Assembly (NCBI GenBank): GCA_963680875.1
Contig: OY804589.1
Coordinates: 17,008,413 to 17,072,412 of the forward strand
Reading direction: 5' to 3'
Source of the DNA: Bathymodiolus brooksi
Taxonomy: Eukaryota; Mollusca; Bivalvia; Mytilida; Modiolidae
Length of the DNA: 64,000 nt
The notes under the pieces were generated by a model. It worked only from the letters and a program-made list of their open reading frames with translations. It was not told where the DNA came from and did not search any database. This document shows, one piece after another, positions 1 to 11,675 of the stretch. The number at the start of each line of letters is the position of its first letter. The first letter of the stretch is position 1. The position numbers and the translations under genes are program-made.

Positions 1-1560
1 GTAGTAGGTGTTGTAGTAACTTGAGTTGTGGTAGTAGGTGTTGTAGTATCTTGAGTTGTAGTAGTAGGTGTTATAGTAACTGGAGTTGTGGTAGTAGGTG
101 TTATAGTAACTTGAGTTGTGGTAGTAGGTGTTGTAGTATCTTGAGTTGTAGTAGTAGGTGTTGTAGTTACTTGAGTTGTGGTAGTAGGTGTTATAGTAAC
201 TTGACTTGTGGTAGTAGGTGTTATAGTAACTTGACTTGTGGTAGTAGGTGTTGTAGTAACTTGAGTTGTGGTAGTAGGTGTTGTAGTAACTGGAGTTGTG
301 GTAGTAGGTGTTGCAGTAACTGGTGTTGTGGTAGTAGGTGTTGTAGTAACTGGAGTTGTGGTAGTAGGTGTTATAGTAACTTGACTTGTGGTAGTAGGTA
401 TTATAGTAACTTGACTTGTGGTAGTAGGTGTTGTAGTAACTTGAGTTGTGGTAGTAGGTGTTATAGTAACTGGAGTTGTGGTAGTAGGTGTTGCAGTAAC
501 TGGTGTTATGGTAGTAGGTGTTGTAGTAACTTGAGTTGTGGTAGTAGGTGTTGTAGTAACTTGAGTTGTGGTAGTAGGTGTTGTAGTAACTTGAGTTGTG
601 GTAGTAGGTGTTGTAGTAACTTGAGTTGTGGTAGGAGGTGTTATAGTATCTTGAGTTGTGGTAGTAGGTGTTGCAGTAACTGGTGTTGTGGTAGTAGGTG
701 TTGTAGTAACTTGAGTTGTGGTAGTAGGTGTTGTAGTAACTTGAGTTGTGGTAGTAGGTGTTGTAGTAACTTGAGTTGTGGTAGTAGGTGTTGTAGTAAC
801 TTGAGTTGTGGTAGGAGGTGTTATAGTATCTTGAGTTGTGGTAGTAGGTGTTGTAGTAACTTGAGTTGTGGTAGTAGGTGTTGTAGTAACTTGAGTTGTG
901 GTAGTAGGTGTTGTAGTAACTTGAGTTGTGGTAGTAGGTGTTATAGTATCTTGAGTTGTGGTAGTAGGTGTTGTAGTATCTTGAGTTGTGGTAGTAGGTG
1001 TTGTAGTATCTTGAGTTGTGGTAGTAGGTGTTGTAGTATCTTGAGTTGTGGTAGTAGGTGTTGTAGTATCTTGAGTTGTGGTAGTAGGTGTTGTAGTATC
1101 TTGAGTTGTGGTAGTAGGTGTTGTAGTAACTTGAGTTGTGGTAGTAGGTGTTGTAGTAACTTGAGTTGTGGTAGTAGGTGTTATTGTATCTTGAGTTGTG
1201 GCAGTAGGTGTTGTAGTAACTTGAGTTGTGGTAGTAGGTGTTGTAGTAACTTGAGTTGTGGTAGTAGGTGTTGTAGTAACTTGAGTTGTGGTAGTAGGTG
1301 TTATAGTATCTTGAGTTGTGGTAGTAGGTGTTGTAGTATCTTGAGTTGTGGTAGTAGGTGTTGTAGTATCTTGAGTTGTGGTAGTAGGTGTTGTAGTATC
1401 TTGAGTTGTGGTAGTAGGTGTTGTAGTATCTTGAGTTGTGGTAGTAGGTGTTGTAGTATCTTGAGTTGTGGTAGTAGGTGTTGTAGTATCTTGAGTTGTG
1501 GTAGTAGGTGTTGTAGTATCTTGAGTTGTGGTAGTAGGTGTTATAGTATCTTGAGTTGTG
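1..1560 (-). repeat. 30-bp coding minisatellite, 52 units ([10 protein letters not shown])
   Basis: A perfectly phased 30-bp tandem repeat with no indels across 52 units. Read on the minus strand it encodes [10 protein letters not shown], about 70 percent Thr with Pro at position 8. Position 4 varies mainly between Val and Asp, and position 3 between Gln and Pro. It meets the 60-bp array exactly at 1560/1561, in frame, and continues off the left edge. Confidence 0.9.
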
Positions 1561-4500
1561 GTCTGAGATGTATTACTTGTCTTTCCTGTCGATAGAGTAG
1601 TCGCAGTTGACGATGCATTGGTCTGAGATGTATTACTTGTCTTTCCTGTTGTTAGAGTAGTAGCAGTTGACGATGCATTGGTCTGTGATGTATTACTTGT
1701 CTTTCCTGTTGTTAGAGTAGTAGCAGTTGACGATGCATTGGTCTGAGATGTATTATTTGTCTTTCCTGTCGTTAGAGTTGTAGCAGTTGACGATGCATTG
1801 GTCTGAGATGTATTACTTGTCTTTCCTGTCGTTAGAGTTGTAGCAGTTGACGGTGTATTGGTCTGAGATGTATTACTTGTCTTTCCTGTTGATAGAGTAG
1901 TAGCAGTTGACGATGCATTGGTCTGAGATGTATTACTTGTCTTTCCTGTCGTTAGAGTTGTAGCAGTTGACGGTGTATTGGTCTGAGATGTATTACTTGT
2001 CTTTCCTGTTGATAGACTAGTAGCAGTTGACGATGCATTGGTCTGAGATGTATTACTTGTCTTTCCTGTTGTTAGAGTAGTAGCAGTTGACGATACATTG
2101 GTCTGAGATGTATTACTTGTCTTTCCTGTTGTTAGAGTAGTAGCAGTTGACCGTGGATTGGTCTGAGATGTATTACTTGTCTTTCCTGTTGTTATAGTAG
2201 TAGCAGTTGACGATGCATTGGTCTGAGATGTATTACTTGTCTTTCCTATTGTTAGAGTAGTAGCAGTTGACGGTGGATTGGTCTGAGATGTATTACTTGT
2301 CTTTCCTGTTGTTATAGTAGTAGCAGTTGACGGTGCATTGGTCTGAGATGTATTACTTGTCTTTTCTGTCGTTAGAGTAGTAGCAGTTGACGGTGGATTG
2401 GTCTGAGATGTGTTTCTTGTCTTTCCTGTTGTTAGAGTAGTAGCAGTTGACGATGCATTGGTCTGAGATGTATTTCTTGTTTTTCCTGTTGTTAGAGTAG
2501 TAGCAGTTGACGATGCATTGGTATGAGATGTATTACTTGTCTTTCCTGTTGATAGAGTAGTAGCAGTTGACGATGCATTGGTCTGAGATGTATTACTTGT
2601 CTTTCCTGTTGATAGAGTAGTAGCAGTTGACGATGCATTGGTCTGAGATGTATTGCTTGTCTTTCCTGTTGATAGAGTAGTAGCAGTTGACGATGCATTG
2701 GTCTGAGATGTATTACTTGTCTTTCCTGTTGATAGAGTAGTAGCAGTTGACGATGCATTGGTCTGAGATGTATTTCTTGTCTTTCCTGTCATTAAAGTAG
2801 TAGCAGTTGACGATGCATTGGTCTGAGATGTATTACTTATCTTTCCTGTCGTTAGAGTAGTAGCAGTTGACGATGCATTGGTCTGAGATGTATTACTTAT
2901 CTTTCCTGTCGTTAGAGTAGTAGCAGTTGACGATGCATTGGTCTGAGATGTATTTCTTGTTTTTCCTGTTGTTAGAGTAGTAGCAGTTGACGATGCATTG
3001 GTCTGAGATGTATTACTTGTCTTTCCTGTCGTTAGAGTTGTAGCAGTTGACGGTGCACTAGTCTGAGATGTATTTCTTGTTTTTCCTGTTGATAGAGTAG
3101 TAGCAGTTGACGGTGGATTGGTCTGAGATGTATTACTTGTCTTTCCTGTTGGTAGAGTAGTAGCAGTTGACGATGCATTGGTCTGAGATGTATTACTTGT
3201 CTTTCCTGTCGTTAGAGTTGTAGCAGTTGACGATGCATTGGTCTGAGATGTATTACTTGTCTTTCCTCTTGCTAGAGTAGTAGTAGTTGACGGTGGATTG
3301 GTGTGAGATGTATTACTTGTCTTTCCTGTTGATAGAGTAGTAGTAGTTGACGGTGGATTGGTCTGAGATGTATTTCTTGTTTTTCCTGTTGATAGAGTAG
3401 TAGCAGTTGACGGTGGATTGGTCTGAGATGTATTACTTGTCTTTCCTGTTGCTAGAGTAGTAGTAGTTGACGGTGGATTGGTCTGAGATGTATTTCTTGT
3501 TTTTCCTGTTGATAGAGTAGTAGCAGTTGACGATGCATTGGTCTGAGATGTATTACTTGTCTTTCCTGTCGTTAGAGTAGTAGTAGTTGACGATGCATTG
3601 GTCTGAGATGTATTTCTTGTCTTTCCTGTCATTAGAGTAGTAGCAGTTGACGATGCATTGGTCTGAGATGTATTACTTATCTTTCCTGTCGTTAGAGTAG
3701 TAGCAGTTGACGATGCATTGGTCTGAGATGTATTACTTATCTTTCCTGTCGTTAGAGTAGTAGCAGTTGACGATGCATTGGTCTGAGATGTATTTCTTGT
3801 TTTTCCTGTTGTTAGAGTAGTAGCAGTTGACGATGCATTGGTCTGAGATGTATTACTTGTCTTTTCTGTCGTTAGAGTTGTAGCAGTTGACGGTGCACTA
3901 GTCTGAGATGTATTTCTTGTTTTTCCTGTTGATAGAGTAGTAGCAGTTGACGGTGGATTGGTCTGAGATGTATTACTTGTCTTTCCTGTTGGTAGAGTAG
4001 TAGCAGTTGACGATGCATTGGTCTGAGATGTATTACTTGTCTTTCCTGTCGTTAGAGTTGTAGCAGTTGACGATGCATTGGTCTGAGATGTATTACTTGT
4101 CTTTCCTGTTGCTAGAGTAGTAGTAGTTGACGGTGGATTGGTGTGAGATGTATTACTTGTCTTTCCTGTTGATAGAGTAGTAGTAGTTGACGGTGGATTG
4201 GTCTGAGATGTATTTCTTGTTTTTCCTGTTGATAGAGTAGTAGCAGTTGACGGTGGATTGGTCTGAGATGTATTACTTGTCTTTCCTGTTGCTAGAGTAG
4301 TAGTAGTTGACGGTGGATTGGTCTGAGATGTATTTCTTGTTTTTCCTGTTGATAGAGTAGTAGCAGTTGACGATTCATTGGTCTGAGATGTATTACTTGT
4401 CTTTCCTGTCGTTAGAGTAGTAGTAGTTGACGATGCATTGGTCTGAGATGTATTACTTGTCTTTCCTGTCGTTAGAGTTGTAGCAGTTGACGATGCATTG

Positions 4501-7500
4501 GTCTGAGATGTATTACTTGTCTTTCCTGTTGCTAGAGTAGTAGTAGTTGACGATGCATTGGTCTGAGATGTATTACTTGTCTTTCCTGTCGTTAGAGTTG
4601 TAGCAGTTGAAGGTGGATTGGTCTGAGATGTATTACTTGTCTTTCCTGTTGATAGAGTAGTAGCAGTTGACGATGCATTGGTCTGAGATGTATTACTTGT
4701 ATTGCCTGTCGCTAGGATAGTAGCAGTTGACGATGCACTGATGTGAGATGTATTACTTGTCTTTCGTGTCGTTAGAGTTGTAGCAGTTGACGGTGCACTG
4801 GTCTGAGATGTATTACTTGTATTGCCTGTCGCTAGGATAGTAGCAGTTGACGATGCACTGGTGTGAGGTGTATTACTTGTCTTTCCTGTTGTTAGGGTAG
4901 TAGCAGTTGACGGTGCATTGGTCTGAGATGTATTACTTGCCTTTCCTGTTGTTAGAGTAGTAGCAGTTGACGAAGCATTGGTCTGAGATGCATTACTTGT
5001 CTTTCCTGTTGTTAGAGTAGTAGCAGTAGACGGTGGATTGGTCTGAGATGTATTGCTTGTCTTTCCTGTTGTTAGAGAAGTAGCAGTAGACGGTGGATTG
5101 GTCTGAGATGTATTACTTATCTTTCCTGTCGTTAGAGTAGTAGCAGTTGACGATGCATTGGTCTGAGATGTATTACTTGCCTTTCCTGTCGTTAGAGTAG
5201 TAGCAGTTGACGATGCATTGGTCTGAGATGTATTACTTGTCTTTCCTGTCGTTAGAGTAGTAGCAGTTGACGGTGGATTGGTCTGAGATGTATTACTTGT
5301 CTTTCCTGTCGTTAGAGTAGTAGCAGCTGACGGTGGATTGGTCTGAGATGTATTACTTGTCTTTCCTGTTGTTAGGGTAGTAGCAGTTGACGGTGGATTG
5401 GTCTGAGATGTATTACTTGTCTTTCCTGTCGTTAGAGTAGTAGCAGTTGACGGTGGATTGGTCTGAGAGGTATTACTTGTCTTTCCTGTTGTTAGAGTAA
5501 GAGCAGTTGACGATGCGTTGGTCTGAGATGTATTACTTGTCTTTCCTGTTCTTAGAGTAGTAGTAGTTGACGATGCATTGGTCTGAGATGTATTACTTGT
5601 CTTTCTTGTTGTTAGAGTTGTAGCAGTTGACGATGCATTGGTCTGAGATGTATTTCTTGTTTTTCCTGTTGTTAGAGTAGTAGCAGTTGACGGTGCATTG
5701 GTCTGAGATGTATTACTTTTCTTTCCTGTTGATAGAGTAGTAGCAGTTGACGATGCATTGGTCTGAGATGTATTACTTGTCTTTCCTGTCGTTAGAGTTG
5801 TAGCAGTTGACGATGCATTGGTCTGATATGTATTGCTTGTCTTTCCTGTCGTTAGGATAGTAGCAGTTGACGATGCACTGATGTGAGATGTATTACTTGT
5901 CTTTCGTGTCGTTAGAGTTGTAGCAGTTGACGGTGCACTGGTCTGAGATGTATTACTTGTATTGCCTGTCGCTAGGATAGTAGCAGTTGACGATGCACTG
6001 GTGTGAGATGTATTACTTGTCATTCCTGTTGTTAGGGTAGTAGCAGTTGACGGTGCATTGTTCTGAGATGTATTACTTGTCTTTCCTGTTGTTAGAGTAG
6101 TAGCAGTTGACGATGCATTGGTCTGAGATGTATTACTTGTCTCTCCTGTTGTTAGAGTAGTAGCAGTAGACGGTGGATTGGTCTGAGATGTATTACTTGT
6201 CTTTCCTGTTGTTAGAGTAGTAGCAGTAGACGGTGGATTGGTCTGAGATGTATTACTTATCTTTCCTGTCGTTAGAGTAGTAGCAGTTGACGATGCATTG
6301 GTTTGAGATGTATTACTTGTCTTTCCTGTTGTTAGGGTAGTAGCAGTTGACGGTGGATTGGTCTGAGATGTATTACTTGTCTTTCCTGTTGTTAGAGTAG
6401 TAGCAGTTGACGGTGGATTGGTCTGAGAGGTATTACTTGTCTTTCCTGTTGTTAGAGTAAGAGCAGTTGACGATGCGTTGGTCTGAGATGTATTACTCGT
6501 CTTTCCTGTTCTTAGAGTAGTAGTAGTTGACGATGCATTGGTCTGAGATGTATTACTTGTCTTTCTTGTTGTTAGGGTTGTAGCAGTTGACGATGCATTG
6601 GTCTGAGATGTATTTCTTGTTTTTCCTGTTGTTAGAGTAGTAGCAGTTGACGGTGCATTGGTCTGAGATGTATTACTTGTCTTTCGTGTCGTTAGAGTAG
6701 TAACAGTTGACGGTGGATTAGTCTGAGATGTATTACTTGTCTTTCCTGTCGTTAGAGTTGTAGCAGTTGACGGTGGATTGGTCTGAGATGTATTACTTTT
6801 CTTTCCTGTTGTTAGAGTAGTAGCAGTTGACGGTGGATTGGTCTGAGATGTGTTTCTTGTCTTTCCTGTTGTTAGAGTAGTAGCAGTTGACGATGCATTG
6901 GTCTGAGATGTATTTCCTGTCTTTCCTGTTGTTAGAGTTGTAGCAGTTGACGGTGCATTGGTCTGAGATGTATTACTTGTCTTTCCTGTTGTGAGAGTAG
7001 TAGCAGTTGACGATGCATTGGTCTGTGATGTATTACTTGTCTTTCCCGTTGTTAGAGTTGTAGCAGTTGACGGTGCATTGGTCTGAGATGTATTTCCTGT
7101 CTTTCCTGTTGTTAGAGTTGTAGCAGTTGACGATGCATTGTTCTGGGATGTATTACTTGTCTTTCCTGTTGTTAGAGTAGTAGCATTTGACGATGCATTG
7201 GTCTGTGATGTATTACTTGTCTTTCCCGTTGTTAGCGTAGTAGCAGTTGACGGTGCAATGGTCTGAGATGTATTAATTGTCTTTCCTGTTGTTAGAGTAG
7301 TAGCAGTTGACGATGCATTGGTCTGAGATCTATTGCTTGTCTTTCCCGTTGTTAGATTAGTAGCAGTTGACGATGCATTAGTCTGAGATGTATTACTTGT
7401 CTTTCCTGTTGTTAGAGTAGTAGCAGTTGACGATGCATTGGTATGAGATGTATTACTTGTCTTTCCCGTTGTTAGGGTAGTAGCAGTTGACGATGCATTG

Positions 7501-10500
7501 GTCTGAGATGTATTTCTTGTCTTTCCTGTTGATAGAGTAGTAGCAGTTGAAGGTGCATTGGTCTGAGATGTATTTCTTGTCTTTCCTGTTGTTAGAGTTG
7601 TAGCAGTTGACGGTGCATTGGTCTGAGATGTATTTCTTGTCTTTCCTGTTGTTAGAGTTGTAGCAGTTGACGGTGCATTGGTCTGAGATGTATTTCTTGT
7701 CTTTCCTGTTGATAGAGTAGTAGCAGTTGAAGGTGCATTGGTCTGAGATGTATTTCTTGTCTTTCCTGTTGTTAGAGTTGTAGCAGTTGACGGTGCATTG
7801 GTCTGAGATGTATTTCTTGTCTTTCCTGTTGTTAGAGTTGTAGCAGTTGACGATGCATTGGTCTGAGATGTATTGCTTGTCTTTCCTGTTGTGAGAGTAG
7901 TAGCAGTTGACGATGCATTGGTCTGAGATGTATTTCTTGTCTTTCCTGTTGTTAGATTTGTAGCAGTTGACGATGCATTGGTCTGAGATGTATTTCTTGT
8001 CTTTCCTGTTGTTAGAGTTGTAGCAGTTGACGATGCATTGGTATGAGATGTATTACATGTCTTTCCCGTTGTTAGGGTAGTAGCAGTTGACGATGCATTG
8101 GTCTGAGATGTATTTCTTGTCTTTCCTGTTGATAGAGTAGTAGCAGTTGAAGGTGCATTGGTCTGAGATGTATTTCTTGTCTTTCCTGTTGTTAGAGTTG
8201 TAGCAGTTGACGGTGCATTGGTCTGAGATGTATTTCTTGTCTTTCCTGTTGTTAGAGTTGTAGCAGTTGACGGTGCATTGGTCTGAGATGTATTTCTTGT
8301 CTTTCCTGTTGATAGAGTAGTAGCAGTTGAAGGTGCATTGGTCTGAGATGTATTTCTTGTCTTTCCTGTTGTTAGAGTTGTAGCAGTTGACGGTGCATTG
8401 GTCTGAGATGTATTTCTTGTCTTTCCTGTTGTTAGAGTTGTAGCAGTTGACGGTGCATTGGTCTGAGATGTATTGCTTGTCTTTCCTGTTGTGAGAGTAG
8501 TAGCAGTTGACGATGCATTGGTCTGAGATGTATTTCTTGTCTTTCCTGTTGTTAGATTTGTAACAGTTGACGATGCATTGGTCTGAGATGTATTTCTTGT
8601 CTTTCCTGTTGTTAGAGTTGTAACAGTTGACGGTGCATTGGTCTGAGATGTATTACTTGTCTTTCGTGTCGTTAGAGTAGTAACAGTTGACGGTGGATTA
8701 GTCTGAGATGTATTACTTGTCTTTCCTGTCGTTAGAGTTGTAGCAGTTGACGGTGGATTGGTCTGAGATGTATTACTTTTCTTTCCTGTTGTTAGAGTAG
8801 TAGCAGTTGACGGTGGATTGGTCTGAGATGTGTTTCTTGTCTTTCCTGTTGTTAGAGTAGTAGCAGTTGACGATGCATTGGTCTGAGATGTATTTCTTGT
8901 CTTTCCTGTTGTTAGAGTTGTAGCAGTTGACGGTGCATTGGTCTGAGATGTATTACTTGTCTTTCCTGTTGTGAGAGTAGTAGCAGTTGACGATGCATTG
9001 GTCTGTGATGTATTACTTGTCTTTCCCGTTGTTAGAGTTGTAGCAGTTGACGGTGCATTGGTCTGAGATGTATTTCCTGTCTTTCCTGTTGTTAGAGTTG
9101 TAGCAGTTGACGATGCATTGTTCTGGGATGTATTACTTGTCTTTCCTGTTGTTAGAGTAGTAGCATTTGACGATGCATTGGTCTGTGATGTATTACTTGT
9201 CTTTCCCGTTGTTAGCGTAGTAGCAGTTGGCGGTGCAATGGTCTGAGATGTATTAATTGTCTTTCCTGTTGTTAGAGTAGTAGCAGTTGACGATGCATTG
9301 GTCTGAGATGTATTGCTTGTCTTTCTCGTTGTTAGAGTAGTAGCAGTTGACGATGCATTAGTCTGAGATGTATTACTTGTCTTTCCTGTTGTTAGAGTAG
9401 TAGCAGTTGACGATGCATTGGTATGAGATGTATTACTTGTCTTTCCCGTTGTTAGGGTAGTAGCAGTTGACGATGCATTGGTCTGAGATGTATTTCTTGT
9501 CTTTCCTGTTGATAGAGTAGTAGCAGTTGAAGGTGCATTGGTCTGAGATGTATTTCTTGTCTTTCCTGTTGTTAGAGTTGTAGCAGTTGACGGTGCATTG
9601 GTCTGAGATGTATTTCTTGTCTTTCCTGTTGTTAGAGTTGTAGCAGTTGACGGTGCATTGGTCTGAGATGTATTGCTTGTCTTTCCTGTTGTGAGAGTAG
9701 TAGCAGTTGACGATGCATTGGTCTGAGATGTATTTCTTGTCTTTCCTGTTGTTAGATTTGTAACAGTTGACGATGCATTGGTCTGAGATGTATTTCTTGT
9801 CTTTCCTGTTGTTAGAGTTGTAACAGTTGACGGTGCATTGGTCTGAGATGTATTTCTTGTGTTTCCTGTTGATAGAGTAGTAGCAGTTGACGATGAATTG
9901 GTCTGTGATGTATTACTTGTCTTTCCTGTTGTTAGAGTAGTAGCAGTTGACGGTGCATTGGTCTGAGATGTATTACTTGTCTTTCCTGTCGTTAGAGTAG
10001 TAGCAGTTGACGGTTCATTGGTCTGCGATGTATTACTTGTCTTTCCTGTCGTTAGAGTAGTAGCAGTTGACGATGCATTGGTCTGTGATGTATTACTTGT
10101 CATTCCTGTCGTTAGAGTTGTAACAGTTGACGAAACATTCGTCTGAGAGGTGTGACTTGTCTTTCCTGTCGTTAGAGTTGTACCAGTTGACGGTACATTC
10201 GTCTGAGAGGTGTGACTTGTTTTTTCTGTTGTTAGAGTTGTAGTAGTTGACGGTACATTGGTCTGAGAGGTAGTACTAGTTACTGTAAGAAAAACAAGCA
10301 TAACGGTTGTTGACATGTTATAATCTTGTGTTGTTGGCCTCTAACCATACATATACACTGAACAAAAATGAAATAGTGAGCAAAATTACATCTTCAATAT
10401 ATCAAACGTACAATACAAGTAATATCAAACTGACGAACTAGTATTTCATATCGTTTTTACTAAAAAATCATTTAGTAATAATTTTACCAGTTACAAGGGT

Positions 10501-10961
10501 CGTCGTGGACGTATTGTAATTGGAATTGCAACTAGCTGTGCAATCAGTGCCTACAACCAATAAAGCTATGAGTTAGAATCCCGCTCATGGTGAGGTGTAC
10601 TTGATACAACTTTATGTGATAAAGTTTGTCAGTTACTTGTGGCAGGTCGGTTAGTGGTTTTCTACAGTTTCGTCCACTAATAAAACTGACCGCCACAATA
10701 TAGCTGAACTATTGCCTGTTATCTTTTATTTGCAATATTTCCACGACTTAACGGGGCATAAACTCCGATATAGCAAACATTGTCATTTCAACTCCAATTA
10801 TATATATATATGTTCACCAAGCAATACAGGTAGGTGGACAAATAAGACACAGTTGTAGATTCCTCACAATTATGAAACGAAAGCTGAAATATATACTTAC
10901 AATCGATAATTGACAAGATAATCCAAGTGTCAAACAGAAAAGCTGCCGTCGAAATTCTCAT
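1..10961 (-). CDS. Giant mucin-like protein, 5' part (two exons, 3' end beyond the window)
   Basis: Exon 1 is 10961-10901: ATG, 20 codons plus one base, then donor gtaagt. It encodes a signal-peptide-like start (MRIS, then hydrophobic [14 protein letters not shown]). Exon 2 runs from 10282 to the window edge after the acceptor gtttttcttacag. The split codon (T+TA, Leu) joins in frame to [12 protein letters not shown]. Exon 2 then stays open to base 3: about 145 units of a 20-residue Ser/Thr repeat (typical unit [20 protein letters not shown]) and 52 units of [10 protein letters not shown], 3,447 codons in all. In the 60-bp array this is the only open frame of the six, because the other frames carry stops in typical units, so its integrity argues for coding. 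PTS-rich tandem repeats are the hallmark of mucins: heavily O-glycosylated, secreted or membrane-bound. No SEA, VWD or membrane segment lies in the visible part, so the exact class is unknown. An unspliced alternative start lies at 10316 ([12 protein letters not shown]). Confidence 0.8.
1561..10260 (-). repeat. 60-bp coding minisatellite, 145 units (20-residue Ser/Thr repeat)
   Basis: Exactly 145 units of 60 bp with no indel. The minus-strand unit has about 12 Ser/Thr in 20 residues, one Lys, and up to two N-glycosylation sequons (N-A-S at the unit start, N-T-S near the end). Many differences between units are synonymous (ACA/ACG, CTA/CTC) or exchange Ser, Thr, Ala and Pro. The four or five units nearest the N-terminus (about 10020-10260) are the most divergent. 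Longer-range duplications of 10, 14, 19 and 33 units are visible. Confidence 0.9.
10525..10730 (+). mobile_element. SINE-like dispersed element (family C), copy 1, inside the mucin intron
   Basis: Contains a tRNA B-box-like segment (gttagaatcccgctcatgg), then a body with 'ggtcggttagtggttttctac' and 'ccactaataaaactgaccgccacaatatagctg'. The same order recurs at 23575, 55115, 57945, 61625, 62430 and 63385. It lies in the intron between the two visible exons of the mucin-like gene. Confidence 0.7.
10901..10961 (-). other. Signal-peptide exon of the mucin-like gene
   Basis: Sixty-one bases: 20 codons plus one. The start context is ATAATGA and the donor is ATT|gtaagtat. Its phase-1 end fits the phase-1 start of the exon at 10282, and the joined product is a basic-then-hydrophobic leader followed directly by Thr/Ser-rich sequence. 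A possible acceptor (tattttgtag) lies about 15 bases upstream of the ATG, so a further 5' UTR exon is possible. Confidence 0.7.
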
Positions 10962-11043
10962 TATAATATATAGTATGGTATCTACAAAATACAGTAATAC
11001 AAGATTATGTTACATCATGTTGCATCAATATACCCACAATGCT

Positions 11044-11068
11044 GGTGCGTGCGTGCGTGCGTGCGCGT

Positions 11069-11109
<41 letters not shown>

Positions 11110-11111
11110 TT
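11044..11111. repeat. GT/GC dinucleotide microsatellite
   Basis: GTGC-rich and then pure (GT)n tract. It ends about 85 bases upstream of the mucin start codon at 10961 (the gene reads leftwards), so it sits in the presumed promoter or 5' leader. The short ORFs on both strands across it are repeat artefacts. Confidence 0.9.
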
Positions 11112-11261
11112 TGTCGTCATGTTCAGGATTTTTTCAGTTATTTCAAGATTACGGTGATGGTGAGACAGGACTAGACAGTTATTAAAATAATTAACAATGA
11201 AGGCAACAGTTATTGTATTAAAAACGTAGCACAATGATTGTTTTCTAATCTGTGTATGTCC

Positions 11262-11675
11262 TTTGGTATTCCTGCTCCCTAGACATTTAAAATTATTTGG
11301 ATTTGCAATATTTTGACATTGAGCGTACCTGATGGACGTTATTCTAGAAACTCGGCGTGTGTGATTAGATATCTACGTTTTTATATATCACTATCACCTC
11401 TGCTGGTGTACCATTACTCACCGAGGTATCAACCGTCCAGTAGTTAGTTTTTCGGGAATGGTTGTATATTTATTATTGAAATCTAATGTTCCTAAATATT
11501 GTAATTATTATTAAAACGAAGGTTCTCTTCCTTCAGGAATTGATGGCGTTAGCTGGTTTTTGGCTAATGTGTTTACGCCCTTTTGACTTTGCGCGTATCT
11601 AATGAAGGTTATCCCAGAAACGCATCATGTGCAATAAATTATATATTTACATTTTTATTGACTGTCTTTGGGAGG
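11262..11675 (+). repeat. Dispersed repeat family B, two adjacent partial copies
   Basis: Two head-to-tail partial copies (11262-11395 and about 11396-11675). Shared hallmarks are 'aatattgtaattattattaaaacgaaggttctc', a 'ctttgcgcgtatctaatgaaggttat' segment and a terminal 'agaaacgc...gtgca..aaatt..atatttac'. The same element recurs at 22225, 27930, 53362, 54360 and 59460, and inverted near 53680. Its class is not known to me; it looks non-autonomous. Confidence 0.7.

Noticed and set aside
21..1595. 524-codon Cys-rich plus-strand ORF ([10 protein letters not shown] repeats)
   Set aside because: It is the antisense shadow of the Thr-rich mucin repeat: a 30-base unit without stops stays open in several frames. 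The minus-strand frame is the one that continues through the 60-bp array and to a signal peptide.
2492..2758. 88-codon minus-strand ORF in another frame of the 60-bp array
   Set aside because: Open only across a few units and closed by stops in neighbouring units; it overlaps the mucin frame.
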